Part shown: in pieces, positions 1-9,997 of the stretch | Layout: each line of letters opens with the position of its first letter | Position numbering within the stretch: the first letter of the stretch is position 1 | Assembly (NCBI RefSeq): GCF_000473995.1 | Contig: NC_022571.1 | Span: forward strand, 4,743,416-4,807,415 | Direction: 5' to 3' | Origin: Clostridium saccharobutylicum DSM 13864 | GTDB taxonomy: Bacteria; Bacillota; Clostridia; Clostridiales; Clostridiaceae | Length of the DNA: 64,000 nt | Notes under the pieces: model-generated | The model's input: only the letters and a program-made list of their open reading frames with translations | Database searches by the model: none | Told to the model about the DNA's origin: nothing | Translations under genes and position numbers: made by a program

Positions 1-1511
1 AATGAATGATCTGCACTTCCTCCAACTGTATCATTACTTCCAGTGTTGAAGTCATAATATTTACTTCCTGTACCAGTGTCAAGTGTAAAATAAACTGTTC
101 CTTTTGGATTAGTTACACTATTTGGATATTCTTTTCTTGCATAAGTAGCATTTGGATTTGTGGTCCCTGGTGCAGATTCATTCCCAATATTCTTTAAAGT
201 TTCAGGAGTTCCAGTATTAGGCTCAACAACATTTCCATTTAGCATTTGTGCAGTACGAGTATAGTAGTGATCATGCCCTTGTAATACAACATCGATATTA
301 TATTTATCCATCATCTTTGTCCAAGTATTACGTATTGTTAAAGCAGGATCTTCAATTTCATTTTTAGTATTGTGATTAGCTTCACTATATGCAGATTGAT
401 GCCATGTAGCCACTTTCCATTTTGCATTAGGATTAGCTTTAATAGCTTGTGCTATAAATTGATCATGATCAGCAGTACCATAATTATTCGCATCTAATAC
501 CAAGAAAAGTACTGGACCAGCAGTGAACCAGTAGTCACCGTCATTTCCATATTTAGTAGAGCCAAGCTTGCTTATGTTTGGCTGATTGTAATGATATCCA
601 TAATATTCACCCATTTGGTGATCATGATTACCACAAAATTCAGCTAAAGGCATACTTTGAATATAATTTACTGCTGAGTCAGGATTAAAGAAGTCTCTAT
701 ATTGGTACCATTGTCCATCAGATGAATTTGAAGGTTGTATCAAGTAATTGTAGTCATTAACTTGATCTCCCATTGTAAAAAGAAAGTTTAAATCTTTATT
801 TTGATTCACTAACTTAAGCATGTTTTGCCAAGCTGTTTTATCATCATTTAAATTCTTATGCCCACCGGTAGCACTAGATTTAGCAGTCCCCTTAGAATTA
901 TCAAATGCACCAATTTGTGGATCGCCAAAAGCAGCAAAGCTTACTTTATCCGTAGATAATGTACTAATACTATACACCGGACTCCAATTTCCTTGTCCAT
1001 CACTTACAGAATATGAATACTTAGTATTCGGAGTTAATTCTTTTACGGTCACTTTATTTGAATATTCGCCAGTTGGAGTATCTGACACACTTTTCCCATT
1101 AAACACATTGTCTCGATAATTCGAAGGATCACCTACCCCATTAGTATAAGGAAGAACTGTACAATCTTGCTTAATAGATTGTGTAACTTTTACAGTACTC
1201 TGAGTTGCATCATGAATATCTGCCGAATTTGGAAATTGTGTTCCATTCATATCAGATGTACGTGCAATTTTTATTTGTGTCTTTCCAGAACTCTGAGTGA
1301 ACCAAGCAAAATCAAGTTCTTTTGGATCCGAACCAACATTTGCATTAATATTATAGCCTCCTGTTACCTTAGGCAATGAAAATCCTTCAATACCAGATGA
1401 ATCCATTACTTCTGCGTTAACATTTTCCACAAAATGCAAACAAGAAGTAGTAGCGATAATTGTGCCTACAGCAATTGGAATAATAAATTTAGCTTTCTTA
1501 CTAATTTTCAT
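1..1511 (-). CDS. Exported purple-acid-phosphatase-like metallophosphoesterase (3' end beyond the window)
   Basis: The reading frame is open from an ATG at 1511 to the window edge, about 503 residues, so the C-terminus is missing. The N-terminus has a basic start, a hydrophobic core and a likely signal peptidase site after VNA (about residue 33). A fibronectin-III-like N-terminal region of the purple acid phosphatase type comes next. The calcineurin-like metal-binding motifs then follow in order: GDPQIG, GDQVND, GNHDH, a WHQSAY histidine and GHDHYYTR. The family hydrolyses phosphate esters with a dinuclear metal centre, and the signal peptide places the enzyme outside the cell. Substrate is unknown. 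Family assignment is strong; a role in phosphate scavenging is inference. Confidence 0.88.
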   Translation of the reverse strand, partial: MKISKKAKFIIPIAVGTIIATTSCLHFVENVNAEVMDSSGIEGFSLPKVTGGYNINANVGSDPKELDFAWFTQSSGKTQIKIARTSDMNGTQFPNSADIHDATQSTVKVTQSIKQDCTVLPYTNGVGDPSNYRDNVFNGKSVSDTPTGEYSNKVTVKELTPNTKYSYSVSDGQGNWSPVYSISTLSTDKVSFAAFGDPQIGAFDNSKGTAKSSATGGHKNLNDDKTAWQNMLKLVNQNKDLNFLFTMGDQVNDYNYLIQPSNSSDGQWYQYRDFFNPDSAVNYIQSMPLAEFCGNHDHQMGEYYGYHYNQPNISKLGSTKYGNDGDYWFTAGPVLFLVLDANNYGTADHDQFIAQAIKANPNAKWKVATWHQSAYSEANHNTKNEIEDPALTIRNTWTKMMDKYNIDVVLQGHDHYYTRTAQMLNGNVVEPNTGTPETLKNIGNESAPGTTNPNATYARKEYPNSVTNPKGTVYFTLDTGTGSKYYDFNTGSNDTVGGSADHS

Positions 1512-1677
1512 ATAATATTACCACCTTAATAAATATTTTCCTAATATACTAAATTTATCACTACTACTTTAAATGACAGTTAAGTCATGGTTAATTTTAC
1601 TTTAAATTGTATATTTTATATAAAACATAGATATCTAAACTATAATTTAGACTTATTCTTTAAAATATAATCATGAA

Positions 1678-1914
1678 TTGGAAATAAATGGTACACTTTT
1701 GTGGAGTGTTAAATTGAGAAAAGGACTGTAGTATTTCTTCAGTATAAGTTGTTCTATTCTTGCTTGTCCTTAACTTGTTTAAGGAATATGCATGAATGGA
1801 ACAAATTATGCTGTTAGAAATCCACAGTCCTTTTCTATAGTAACCGAAACAAAAGAGCACCATTTCTTTCGGTTAGCGATCACATAACTTTAAGTTACAA
1901 GTTATGTCTCTATA
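1678..1914. repeat. Family A palindromic element, copy A1
   Basis: This imperfect inverted repeat has arms around ATTTCTTCAGTATAAGTTGT and its near-complement about 100 bp away. The tip is the CCTTAA-CTTG-TTTAAGG hairpin. The right (Y) end carries the family motif CTTTCGGTTAGCGATCACAT and runs up to the stop codon of the chemoreceptor gene at 1915. The left (X) end is degraded. A short frame through it is not a gene. Confidence 0.75.
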
Positions 1915-3630
1915 TTATAAACTGAATTTATTTACCTGCTCTATCATTGAATTTGTTTTGTTATTTAATACTTGAGATGATTTTTCTACTTCATCTGCTG
2001 ATGAAATCATATTTTGTGTTGTTGCAGAAATTTCTTCAGCCGAAGCACAATTTTCTTCTGCAACTGCAGCAATATTTTCAGCAACATCCATTATATTTTC
2101 TTTCTTTTTGTTTATTTGAGAAATCGATGAATTAATGTCATCCATTTCAGGTAAAATATTACCAATAGATATAATTATATCTTTAAATGATTTTATAGAA
2201 TTATCTATAACTGAAACTTGCTTTGAAAGTTCACTATTAGCATCATTAGCAGTCATTGTAACCATATCCGTTTCACTTTGTATAGTTTTTACTAATTCAT
2301 TTATACCATTAGAAGAATGCTTAGATTGTTCCGCTAATTTTCCAATTTCCTCTGCTACTATTGCAAACCCTTTTCCTGATTCCCCTGCTCTAGCTGCTTC
2401 TATCGCTGCATTCAATGCTAATAAATTTGTTTGTTCTGCAATATCATTTAAAAGATTTGTTATTTCATTTATTTCTTTAACACTACTAGTTAAATCTGAT
2501 ATTTTTTGGCCAACATCATTAACTGAATTAGATATATTATTTATTGATGTTATAATATGTGCTAATTCATTATTACTACTTTCAGCTTTAACATTTACCT
2601 CTTTTGTATGCGCATTAACCTTATTTATAATGGCTCCAACTTCATCTAAAGATACACCAAAATTATTTAATAATTCATTCATTGTTACAAGTTCTGAGGC
2701 TTGGCTTGAAGATCCCTTAGCAACTCCATCTATAGCACTTGATATGTCCTGTGTTGATGTGTTCATTTGTTCTGCTAACATTGAAAGAGAAGATGATTGA
2801 CTATGTATTGATGTAGATTCTGTTTCAATATTCTTTAATATATGTGATATAGAATTAATAGTTTTTTTCAATGCATTATTCATAATACCAAATTCATTGG
2901 TAAGGCTGTCATCAATTTCAATTGTAAAATCACCTTCTGATAATATTTGTAAATCATTTGTAAATTCTTTTATTAAATCTCTAATAGCAACTATTATTAT
3001 AAGAGATATTATAGTTAAAATTAAAATTGACAAAACAAATACAATACCAAAACCAATAATACTATCATGATATACATTTTTAGACTGCTCACTATTCTCA
3101 TTTGCAGTATTTTTTTGATAATCTACAAGATCGGTAATACTTTTAGCAAGAGCATTCCCATATACCCCCATATCTTCATTAGTTATCTTTGTATCTGGAA
3201 CTAATCCTTGCTTTCTTTGTTCTATTATATTAGGAATAAATGAATAATAGTGTTCATAAGCTTCTTTAGCTGTTTTTACTAACTCAGCTTCTTTCTCATC
3301 TCCTTGTGAAGATATAACTTGTCTTTGCATGATTGTAGTTATATTATTATTTAATTCCAACATTGTTTTTTCATTTTTAGGATCAAATGGTCTGTCTATT
3401 ATCTTAGTTAAAGTATTTCTTAAGACACCCATATATCCATTTACATCTCCCCAATCCTTAAGTTTAGGAATAACATTGCTATTTATATTGTTAGTAATGT
3501 TGTACATTTTGTTGGTGTTTGAATATCCTTCAACACCGATTATAACAGTTGACATCAATGATATAATCCATATCAGAATTATATTACGAGTTATTTTCAC
3601 ATTTCTTAATCTTTTACAACTTCTTTTCAT
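1915..3630 (-). CDS. Methyl-accepting chemotaxis protein, four-helix-bundle sensor
   Basis: This 571-residue membrane chemoreceptor has a transmembrane helix at about 14-35, an extracellular helical region of about 150 residues resembling a 4HB_MCP sensor, a second transmembrane helix at about 190-215, a HAMP linker and a cytoplasmic signalling domain. The signalling hairpin reads [20 protein letters not shown], the diagnostic CheA/CheW contact region. AAAGGGG lies 8 bases before the ATG. It should modulate CheA kinase in response to an unknown ligand. It appears to be monocistronic, and family A element A1 starts directly after its stop codon. Confidence 0.93.
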   Translation of the reverse strand: MKRSCKRLRNVKITRNIILIWIISLMSTVIIGVEGYSNTNKMYNITNNINSNVIPKLKDWGDVNGYMGVLRNTLTKIIDRPFDPKNEKTMLELNNNITTIMQRQVISSQGDEKEAELVKTAKEAYEHYYSFIPNIIEQRKQGLVPDTKITNEDMGVYGNALAKSITDLVDYQKNTANENSEQSKNVYHDSIIGFGIVFVLSILILTIISLIIIVAIRDLIKEFTNDLQILSEGDFTIEIDDSLTNEFGIMNNALKKTINSISHILKNIETESTSIHSQSSSLSMLAEQMNTSTQDISSAIDGVAKGSSSQASELVTMNELLNNFGVSLDEVGAIINKVNAHTKEVNVKAESSNNELAHIITSINNISNSVNDVGQKISDLTSSVKEINEITNLLNDIAEQTNLLALNAAIEAARAGESGKGFAIVAEEIGKLAEQSKHSSNGINELVKTIQSETDMVTMTANDANSELSKQVSVIDNSIKSFKDIIISIGNILPEMDDINSSISQINKKKENIMDVAENIAAVAEENCASAEEISATTQNMISSADEVEKSSQVLNNKTNSMIEQVNKFSL

Positions 3631-3885
3631 AATCGTTCCCCTTTGCTTATCATAAGTATTGTAATAACTAATAATTTGTATGCTTCAGCATTACCAAACC
3701 ATTAATTCACTGGTAAGTTTAACATTGATTATAAATATTGTACTAAATTTCAAACTATTAGTATATAAATAAATTTAGTAAAATTATTCAAATAACAAAG
3801 TGGCTGCTACACTTTTAATTAATGATAAATGGTGAATATTAAATGATTAAAGTTGAAACCACTGAAAAAGTCTTGCTGACCAAAT
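3631..3885. other. AT-rich intergenic region upstream of the chemoreceptor
   Basis: No gene was found. This gap probably holds the chemoreceptor promoter, but no convincing -35/-10 pair with correct spacing and no sigma-D type motif could be picked by eye. Confidence 0.4.
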
Positions 3886-3920
3886 GAATAAAAAGAAAAA
3901 CCTCCGTTAAATCCAGAGGT
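3886..3920 (-). terminator. Rho-independent terminator of the 85-residue ORF
   Basis: On the minus strand a stem ACCTCTG/CGGAGGT with a short loop is followed by TTTTTCTTTTT. It lies about 48 bases past the stop codon at 3968. Confidence 0.8.
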
Positions 3921-3967
3921 CTTAAAAAAATATATACATGTTTATTAAATTTAAATATTATCTTTTA

Positions 3968-4225
3968 TTATAAAAATGTTTTTTTTGAAGCTATTAATCT
4001 AAGTTCTATTCTATCTGTAACATTATAGCTAGTATCACAATAATTATAATTTTTCTTATAGTTATTAGGGTCATTATCTATTCTGTGAAAAATTGCTTGC
4101 CATAATCCAATAATATATTTATAAATACTTGTTATATTTTTTGAAGCCTTATTATAATCATTATTTTTATTAGTAAAATAGTTCATTAATTTAAATTTAG
4201 ATTTATTTACTGTTTTACAATTCAT
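3968..4225 (-). CDS. Small basic hypothetical protein, 85 aa
   Basis: I do not recognise this protein. It has a strong GGAGG ribosome binding site 8 bases before the ATG and a good terminator downstream, so it is probably a real single-gene transcript. The product is rich in Asn, Lys and Tyr (for example a NNYKKNYNYCD stretch) and has no signal peptide. At most one weakly hydrophobic segment is present near residues 36-47 (YKYIIGLWQAIF). No function can be proposed. Confidence 0.65.
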   Translation of the reverse strand: MNCKTVNKSKFKLMNYFTNKNNDYNKASKNITSIYKYIIGLWQAIFHRIDNDPNNYKKNYNYCDTSYNVTDRIELRLIASKKTFL

Positions 4226-4579
4226 AATAATACCTCCAATTTGATATTAGATTTGATATCATTTTATTTTTATTAAGTTTCTACAATAATAATATAAATC
4301 ATTTTCTATTAATTTACATCTCAGTAATAATCATCATTCATCAAAAAAACAGATATATATTGGAATAAATTTCTGTAAACGTAACCTTAATTACACTTAT
4401 AATAATAAATATAATTAAATAATTAAAAACTCATAAATTTATCAAGGAATGAGGAAAATTAACTTTTTATTTATTTTAATGTGCCTTATGAATATTTTCT
4501 ATATTATTGGCTAGAATAATACTGTACCCCATAATACACGGGCGCTAAAGTTTATCATTTTAATTTAATGCCCGTTCTC
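4226..4579. other. Intergenic region with a family B end fragment
   Basis: No gene was found. At 4467-4489 the sequence TTTTAATGTGCCTTA matches the right end of family B. A weak hairpin CGGGC/GCCCG occurs at about 4539-4574. Confidence 0.45.
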
Positions 4580-4626
4580 AAAAAAAAGTTTTCCATAACC
4601 TCATCGCTTATGGAAAACTTTTTTTA
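4580..4626. terminator. Strong bidirectional-type terminator hairpin
   Basis: A perfect 18-bp stem (AAAAAAAGTTTTCCATAA pairing with its complement) surrounds a 9-base loop, with A and T tracts on both sides. It is about 100 bases past the stop of the minus-strand exported MBL gene and would terminate it. Confidence 0.85.
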
Positions 4627-4726
4627 ACTATATATGTTATAAACTTTTTGCATTCTAGTACTTTAATCTTAAATTTACATCTATACTAAAAAGAGTACCA
4701 TTTCTTTCATTTAGTCAAATTTATAA

Positions 4727-6556
4727 CTATTTTTGTACTGTCCAGTTTTGTTGGTTAGCATATATTCCTATTCCATTTTCTCTATCACTTGTTTCATATA
4801 TAGTAACTCCATTATTTAGTAAGTTATTATATGCAGTTCCTTTTTCAATGCTATCTTTACCCCTGCTTATTACTCCCATTGTTGGCTTTACATATGCTAT
4901 GAAATCACTTGTTGAAGATGTATCATGTCCATGATGTGGAACCTTTAATACATCAACATATTTTCCTTCTAATAAGTTATTAGTCCAGAAATCTTTTTCT
5001 GAATTCCATTCCATATCTGCTGTAAATAAGCTTTGAAAATCTCCATAATTTAAATATACAATCGCAGAATTTTCATTAATTCCCCAATAATATTGTGTCT
5101 CTTTGTCTGCACCTATTCCTCCAAAGTTTTTATCAGATTGTACAAATTTCAATATCTTATTGTTATCTATATATTGACCTTTTACTGTATTTGTAAAGTC
5201 CATATCTTTCTTTTTCATCGCATTTATAGCATCTGTATAAACTTCATAATCATGTTTCATAAGTTCAACTGAACTAGCATTTTCACTTGTAACTTTTAAG
5301 TTAGAATACCAATCTTTCATCTCTGCAATTTTAGGCATATAGACTTTTTTAACTTTAAACTTATTAATTATAGTACTTAATCCACCAATATGATCTGAAT
5401 GTCCATGAGTGATTACAATATAATCAATTACTGGTTTTCCATCTTCTTCTTTAAGATCTTGATCATTTAAAAAGTTTACTACATCATCTGCAGTTGATGT
5501 ATCTCCAGTATCAATCAGTGCAGTCTCTCCATCTGGAAGTTTGATAAATGCACAATCAGCGTTTCCAACACTCAAATATTTTACATATAGATGGTTAGTC
5601 ATTTCTCCTTCACCCTGATATACTCCATCAGCGTCAAACTTCTCCATCTTTCCATCTATTATTGCATCTCCTGTTGCAACAGCACTATCAGCTTTAATAT
5701 AATATTTGTACTTTTTAGTTTCTAACCATTTATTAGCTACCATTACTCCATCATTATCTGAGTAATATTTTTTGCCATTGTAAATGTACATTCCTTTTTG
5801 AAGAATACCATCGTTACCAAAGAAGTACCATTTATCATCTAGATACTTCTTACCTAGACTCATTCTACCTTCACTATTTAAATAATATGTATTACCATCG
5901 TTCTTAATCCAACCAGTTTCCATTATTCCATCTTTGTCTAATAAATACCAATTGTAATTAATTAATTTCCAACCAGTTTGCTTAATTCCTGATTCATCAA
6001 AGTAATACCATGATCCATCTATTTCCTTCCATCCAATAATGGCTGCAAAATCATCACCTAAATAGTACTCATTGTCATTTTTAGAATCTGAATTTACGTC
6101 TTTTTCCTTGAACCATCCTGTTTTCTTTACAATTCCATCCTTAGTAACATAATATAGCTTACCATTCATATTCTTCCATGCTGGTAATGTTTCTTTTTCT
6201 ACATTATCAGTAGTTTGCTTTGTGGAATCATTTTGAGTTGTTTGAGTATTACTATTTACTGGATCTTTTTTCACTTGCGCCTCAGAATTTGTATTTTTAG
6301 TAGAATTTGATTCACTTTTACTACTTGTACTATTTTCTTGAGTGCTCGTACTATTTGTATTTGTATTGCCAGTGTTTATTTCATATACTGGAGTATCTTC
6401 TGTTTTTGTGGTAGTAGTATCACTAACATTAGTTGTAGAACTTGAACCACTCTTGTCCACATTGTCAACTGCGTAAGATTCAATTCCAAGAAATGAAAAA
6501 CATAAGAATAACATCATTGGAATTATCATTAGTGTTCTTTTTACACGCTTGTACAT
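4727..6556 (-). CDS. Exported metallo-beta-lactamase-fold hydrolase with choline-binding-type wall repeats
   Basis: This is a 609-residue exported protein. A signal peptide ends near SYA (about residue 29). A Ser/Thr/Asn-rich linker reaches about residue 125, followed by some 8-9 aromatic/glycine repeats of the choline/glucan-binding type (for example GSWYYFDESGIKQTGW) to about 325. The C-terminal domain is a ComEC/Rec2-like metallo-beta-lactamase fold, with THGHSDHIGG as the metal site and VPHHGHDTS as a later ligand motif. The ATG at 6556 is preferred over an upstream GTG because AAGGAGG lies between them. The repeats suggest attachment to teichoic acid or glycan at the cell surface. The substrate may be a nucleic acid or phosphodiester, but that is inference. 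Confidence 0.87.
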   Translation of the reverse strand: MYKRVKRTLMIIPMMLFLCFSFLGIESYAVDNVDKSGSSSTTNVSDTTTTKTEDTPVYEINTGNTNTNSTSTQENSTSSKSESNSTKNTNSEAQVKKDPVNSNTQTTQNDSTKQTTDNVEKETLPAWKNMNGKLYYVTKDGIVKKTGWFKEKDVNSDSKNDNEYYLGDDFAAIIGWKEIDGSWYYFDESGIKQTGWKLINYNWYLLDKDGIMETGWIKNDGNTYYLNSEGRMSLGKKYLDDKWYFFGNDGILQKGMYIYNGKKYYSDNDGVMVANKWLETKKYKYYIKADSAVATGDAIIDGKMEKFDADGVYQGEGEMTNHLYVKYLSVGNADCAFIKLPDGETALIDTGDTSTADDVVNFLNDQDLKEEDGKPVIDYIVITHGHSDHIGGLSTIINKFKVKKVYMPKIAEMKDWYSNLKVTSENASSVELMKHDYEVYTDAINAMKKKDMDFTNTVKGQYIDNNKILKFVQSDKNFGGIGADKETQYYWGINENSAIVYLNYGDFQSLFTADMEWNSEKDFWTNNLLEGKYVDVLKVPHHGHDTSSTSDFIAYVKPTMGVISRGKDSIEKGTAYNNLLNNGVTIYETSDRENGIGIYANQQNWTVQK

Positions 6557-6607
6557 AAATGAATTGTCCTCCTTAAAGATATGCACATTAAGTAAAATGT
6601 GCTTTTT

Positions 6608-6660
6608 AGATAAACAACTTGGGTCTTAGACTTATGTAATAACTATCAGACCTAAATATA
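6608..6660. repeat. Family A solo Y-end fragment
   Basis: TAGATAAACAACTTGGG begins a match to the family A Y end and runs into TATGTAATAACTATCAGACC. No X end or palindromic arms are present, so this is a remnant. It sits upstream of the exported MBL gene. Confidence 0.5.
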
Positions 6661-6757
6661 AGTAAATTTTCCAATTTGATTATCTATCAGTAATTATATC
6701 CCAAAGTACAAATTCTTTCAATTTCTCACAAACATTTCTCAAAACAATAATTAAACT

Positions 6758-8899
6758 TTACTCAATTATAAATTTTTGTATCTCTTCTTCCAAAATACTA
6801 GCCTTTTCTTTTAACTCCCTTACTTGTATAGATACTTCATTTATGTTCTCTGTTTGTTCTTCAATTGAAGCTGTAACTTCCTCTGAGCAAGCAGCGGTCT
6901 CTTCTGAGATAGCTGCAATATTGTTTATTGATGAAACAACATTATTATTATCAGCATCCATTTCTTCAACGAAACTTCCTATATTATTAATTATATTAGT
7001 TATATTGTGTGTAGTTTCAGAAATTTTATTAAATGATTGATTAACATCATTAACAGAAATAAATTGTTCCTCTGAAACAAGTTTTACATTTTTCATCATA
7101 TTTGCACTTGAAACTATTTCATTTTTAATATCATAAATTATCTTTGCTATATCATTAGTTGAAGATTCCGATTCCTCTGATAACTTTTGAATTTCCTCTG
7201 CAACTACTCCAAAACTCTTTCCATTTTCTCCTGCTCTAGCTGCTTCTATTGATGCATTTAAAGCTAATAGCTTAGTTTGTCCTGCTATTTCTTCTAAAGC
7301 TTCTAAAATTCCTTCAATATCCTTTGATTTATTATTTAGACCAACTATACTATTTTCAGTTTTTTCTATAATTTCTAAAGTAATTTTTGTCTTATCCTTT
7401 AATTCCTCTATCTTATTAACACCTTCACTAGTTACTCTTGACGAAATCTCTGCATCTTTAATCATTAAATTAGTTTTATCTGTTAGTTGCACAAATTTCT
7501 CATTCATATTCACGCCTAAATTAGCACTCTTTTCTGCATCAGAGGCTTGGTTTGATGCTCCAATTGCTATCTCGCTTATTGCAGTATTAATTTCATTAGC
7601 TGATCTTGTGGTCTCTTCAGATTTTTCTGTTAATATTACAGCACTATTCTTTATATTTTCCGTTAATTCTTTAGTTCCCTTTAATAAATTAGAAATTTTC
7701 CTTATCATTTCATTAAAGCTTGAAGATAGAATTCCAATTTCATTTTTAGCATCAGTTACAAATTTAACTGTAAAATCTCCTGTTGATGCTTTAGTCAGTA
7801 AATCCGATATAATAATTATAGGTTTTGTTATTTTTTTCGCTAAAAAACTCATAGCTAGCGCTGCAATAATTAATATTATCAATCCAGCAATCAAAGTTGT
7901 ATTTATTATACTTTTCATCACAACTTTAGCATTAGATTCATTTTGAACGGTTACAATTGACCAGCTCTGAGATTGTTCATTAAGTGATATTGGTGTATAT
8001 GAAGCATAATAGCTTTCATTATTATCCTTAAATTTAATACTGCCTGATTGACCATTCATAACAGATTGTACTATTTGTTTATATCCATCACAAATCTTTA
8101 TAGGCTCTTCTTTTGTAACATTATTGCCATTATTATCTTTCATAATTTTCCCATTAGCATCTTTGACCTGCATAGTTTTAGTTAAAGTTTTATAATTATT
8201 AATTTCCGAAATCAATTCACTATTTGGATGAGCAATAACTACTCCTTCACTATCTATAATAAATGAATATCTTCCATCTTCTTTACTAGAATACTGTTCA
8301 ACCAATTGTTGCAGATAATCTAACTTTAAGTCAGCTCCAATAGAACCTATTACTTTATTATCATTATAAAGTGGCATAAATACTGAAGCTATTGGTTTAT
8401 TAGATGTAGCTGAATAGAAAGATTTAGATACAAATGGTTTTTGTGTTTGTTGTAATTGCTTGTACCACCATCTACCAGAACGATCTGCCAATTCACCAGC
8501 TGATCTTCCAGTCTGCATACCAGAATCATTTTGTACGTAAATTAAATCAAAATAAGGATTTCTTGATTGATATTCTTTTAGTACTTTATTTTGAGTAGAT
8601 GTATCCATTGAAAGTATTTCTGAGTTAACTGATAAATCTTTAGTAACGCTATATGCTGTATTTACAAAAGATGATAAGTTTTTAGAAATAAGACCTGATA
8701 TCATTTCATTATTAGTATTAATTTGCTTATCATAAGCTCTAGATAAAATTAAGCTTACAGATAGGATTATTCCTCCTGTTAAAAGCACAGCAATTATTCC
8801 AATTGTAACTATTAATTCACTTGCTATACTTTTAAATTCAAATAATTTCTTAATATTTTTCTTAGATGTTTCCCCATTTTTTATTTTCTTTAGTTTCAT
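6758..8899 (-). CDS. Methyl-accepting chemotaxis protein, double Cache sensor
   Basis: This 713-residue chemoreceptor has a transmembrane helix at about 31-55 and a large extracellular double-Cache (dCache_1) sensor to about residue 325, with typical RSGRWWYK and IGSIGADLKLDYL segments. A second transmembrane helix near 335-355, a HAMP linker and the signalling domain follow. The hairpin reads [20 protein letters not shown], slightly divergent from the usual [13 protein letters not shown]. The ATG at 8899 follows GGAGGGGCGT; a TTG four codons earlier lies on the binding site itself and is rejected. dCache receptors often bind amino acids or similar small ligands, but the ligand here is unknown. 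Confidence 0.92.
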   Translation of the reverse strand: MKLKKIKNGETSKKNIKKLFEFKSIASELIVTIGIIAVLLTGGIILSVSLILSRAYDKQINTNNEMISGLISKNLSSFVNTAYSVTKDLSVNSEILSMDTSTQNKVLKEYQSRNPYFDLIYVQNDSGMQTGRSAGELADRSGRWWYKQLQQTQKPFVSKSFYSATSNKPIASVFMPLYNDNKVIGSIGADLKLDYLQQLVEQYSSKEDGRYSFIIDSEGVVIAHPNSELISEINNYKTLTKTMQVKDANGKIMKDNNGNNVTKEEPIKICDGYKQIVQSVMNGQSGSIKFKDNNESYYASYTPISLNEQSQSWSIVTVQNESNAKVVMKSIINTTLIAGLIILIIAALAMSFLAKKITKPIIIISDLLTKASTGDFTVKFVTDAKNEIGILSSSFNEMIRKISNLLKGTKELTENIKNSAVILTEKSEETTRSANEINTAISEIAIGASNQASDAEKSANLGVNMNEKFVQLTDKTNLMIKDAEISSRVTSEGVNKIEELKDKTKITLEIIEKTENSIVGLNNKSKDIEGILEALEEIAGQTKLLALNASIEAARAGENGKSFGVVAEEIQKLSEESESSTNDIAKIIYDIKNEIVSSANMMKNVKLVSEEQFISVNDVNQSFNKISETTHNITNIINNIGSFVEEMDADNNNVVSSINNIAAISEETAACSEEVTASIEEQTENINEVSIQVRELKEKASILEEEIQKFIIE

Positions 8900-9133
8900 A
8901 CGCCCCTCCAATTTTTTATTTATATATCTTGTAATCTTAATTTTTCAGCCAAATTAGATTGCCGTTCCTAATTTTACCTTAGATTATTTGTTGCAATAAA
9001 TATATAAATTATTTTAACTAATTACTTATCTCTTTACTATTTTTCGTTATTTTAAAAAAATTCTGTATAATTTTCGACAAAATAAATCCAATATTATTTA
9101 ATAAAATAATTATTATTAATATAAAATTTGTTT

Positions 9134-9375
9134 GAAACTTAAAGTTATGTGATGACTTGCCGAAAGTAAGGACACGCTTTTGCTCGATTGCTGTAAAATA
9201 AGTCCGTGGATTTCTAAAAGCAGAAGTTGTTCCATTCCAGCATGTTCCTCAGACAAGCTGATGACAAGCTAAAATAGAACAACTTCTACTTAAGAAATAC
9301 CTACAGCTTTATTTTAAATGCAATGCTACGCAAAAGAATGTCCTCACTTTCTAGTTTATAATGCATTCAAAGTAT
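9134..9375. repeat. Family A palindromic element, copy A2 (Y to X)
   Basis: The left end is the Y motif (AAGTTATGTGATGACTTGCC GAAAG) and the right end the X motif (CTTTCTAGTTTATAATGCAT). The arms pair over about 90 bp: AGCAGAAGTTGTTCCATTC on the left pairs with the AGAACAACTTCTACTT region on the right. It is inverted relative to copy A3 in the same gap. Confidence 0.8.
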
Positions 9376-9761
9376 AAGTATGGTTCATTATCTATTTATT
9401 CATAAGAGAATTTAAAATAGAATTGCCAATTAAAATTTCATCCAATTTTCTAAATTATGGATTGATCAGTTGCGCATGATTCTCAGCAATCTGATGAAAA
9501 ACACTCTCATTAATAAACTTTACAATTCATTTTCAAATGCCTATTTCATAAAAATACATTTTATTTCTAGAATAGATATACACTTAAATTTAGTAAATGT
9601 GTATATATTAAAAATATAAGTAACCATTACAAATTAAATATCTATAATAATCTTTTTAACAAGTTGTTATATACAAAATTTTGTTTAATCACAATTCCCT
9701 GTATATACAAATTACTATTTCAATTTATACTTTTGATATAAATAAACTATACTGTACACTA
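9376..9761. other. Intergenic, no gene
   Basis: AT-rich sequence with a small interrupted hairpin ATCAGTTGC/GCAATCTGAT near 9465-9500. It resembles a decayed palindromic element but cannot be assigned. No open reading frame with a ribosome binding site was found. Confidence 0.35.
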
Positions 9762-9997
9762 AAAATAAGTGGAATTCTTTTGCGTAGCGTTGCGTTGATA
9801 ATCAGGCTGTAGATATTTCTTAAGAAGAGATTGTTCAATTATAGCTTGTACTTAATTTACTTAAGAAGCATGCTATAATTGACACAATCTCTTCTGTTAG
9901 AAATTCACAGCCTAATTATCTAGCAATCGAGCAAAAGAATTCCACTTATTTTGGTTAGCCATCACATAATTTTAAATTTCAGGTTGCTTATATACTA
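9762..9997. repeat. Family A palindromic element, copy A3 (X to Y)
   Basis: Arms around GGCTGTAGATATTTCTTAAG pair with TGTTAGAAATTCACAGCC, and the tip is ACTTAATTTACTTAAG. The Y end runs through the TAG stop codon (9995-9997) of the HAD phosphatase gene. GCGTAGC and ATCGAGCAAAAGAATTCCAC mark the outer arms. Confidence 0.8.

Noticed and set aside
1660..1863. 67-residue open frame
   Set aside because: It lies wholly within family A copy A1 and has no ribosome binding site; similar frames occur in other copies (for example 11909-12100) by chance.
2135..2800. 221-residue plus-strand frame
   Set aside because: It is the complementary shadow of a chemoreceptor signalling domain, a common effect of that domain's composition.
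3631..3790. Sigma-D motility promoter for the chemoreceptor
   Set aside because: No TAAA-N13-16-CCGATAT-type pattern was found upstream of any of the five receptors.
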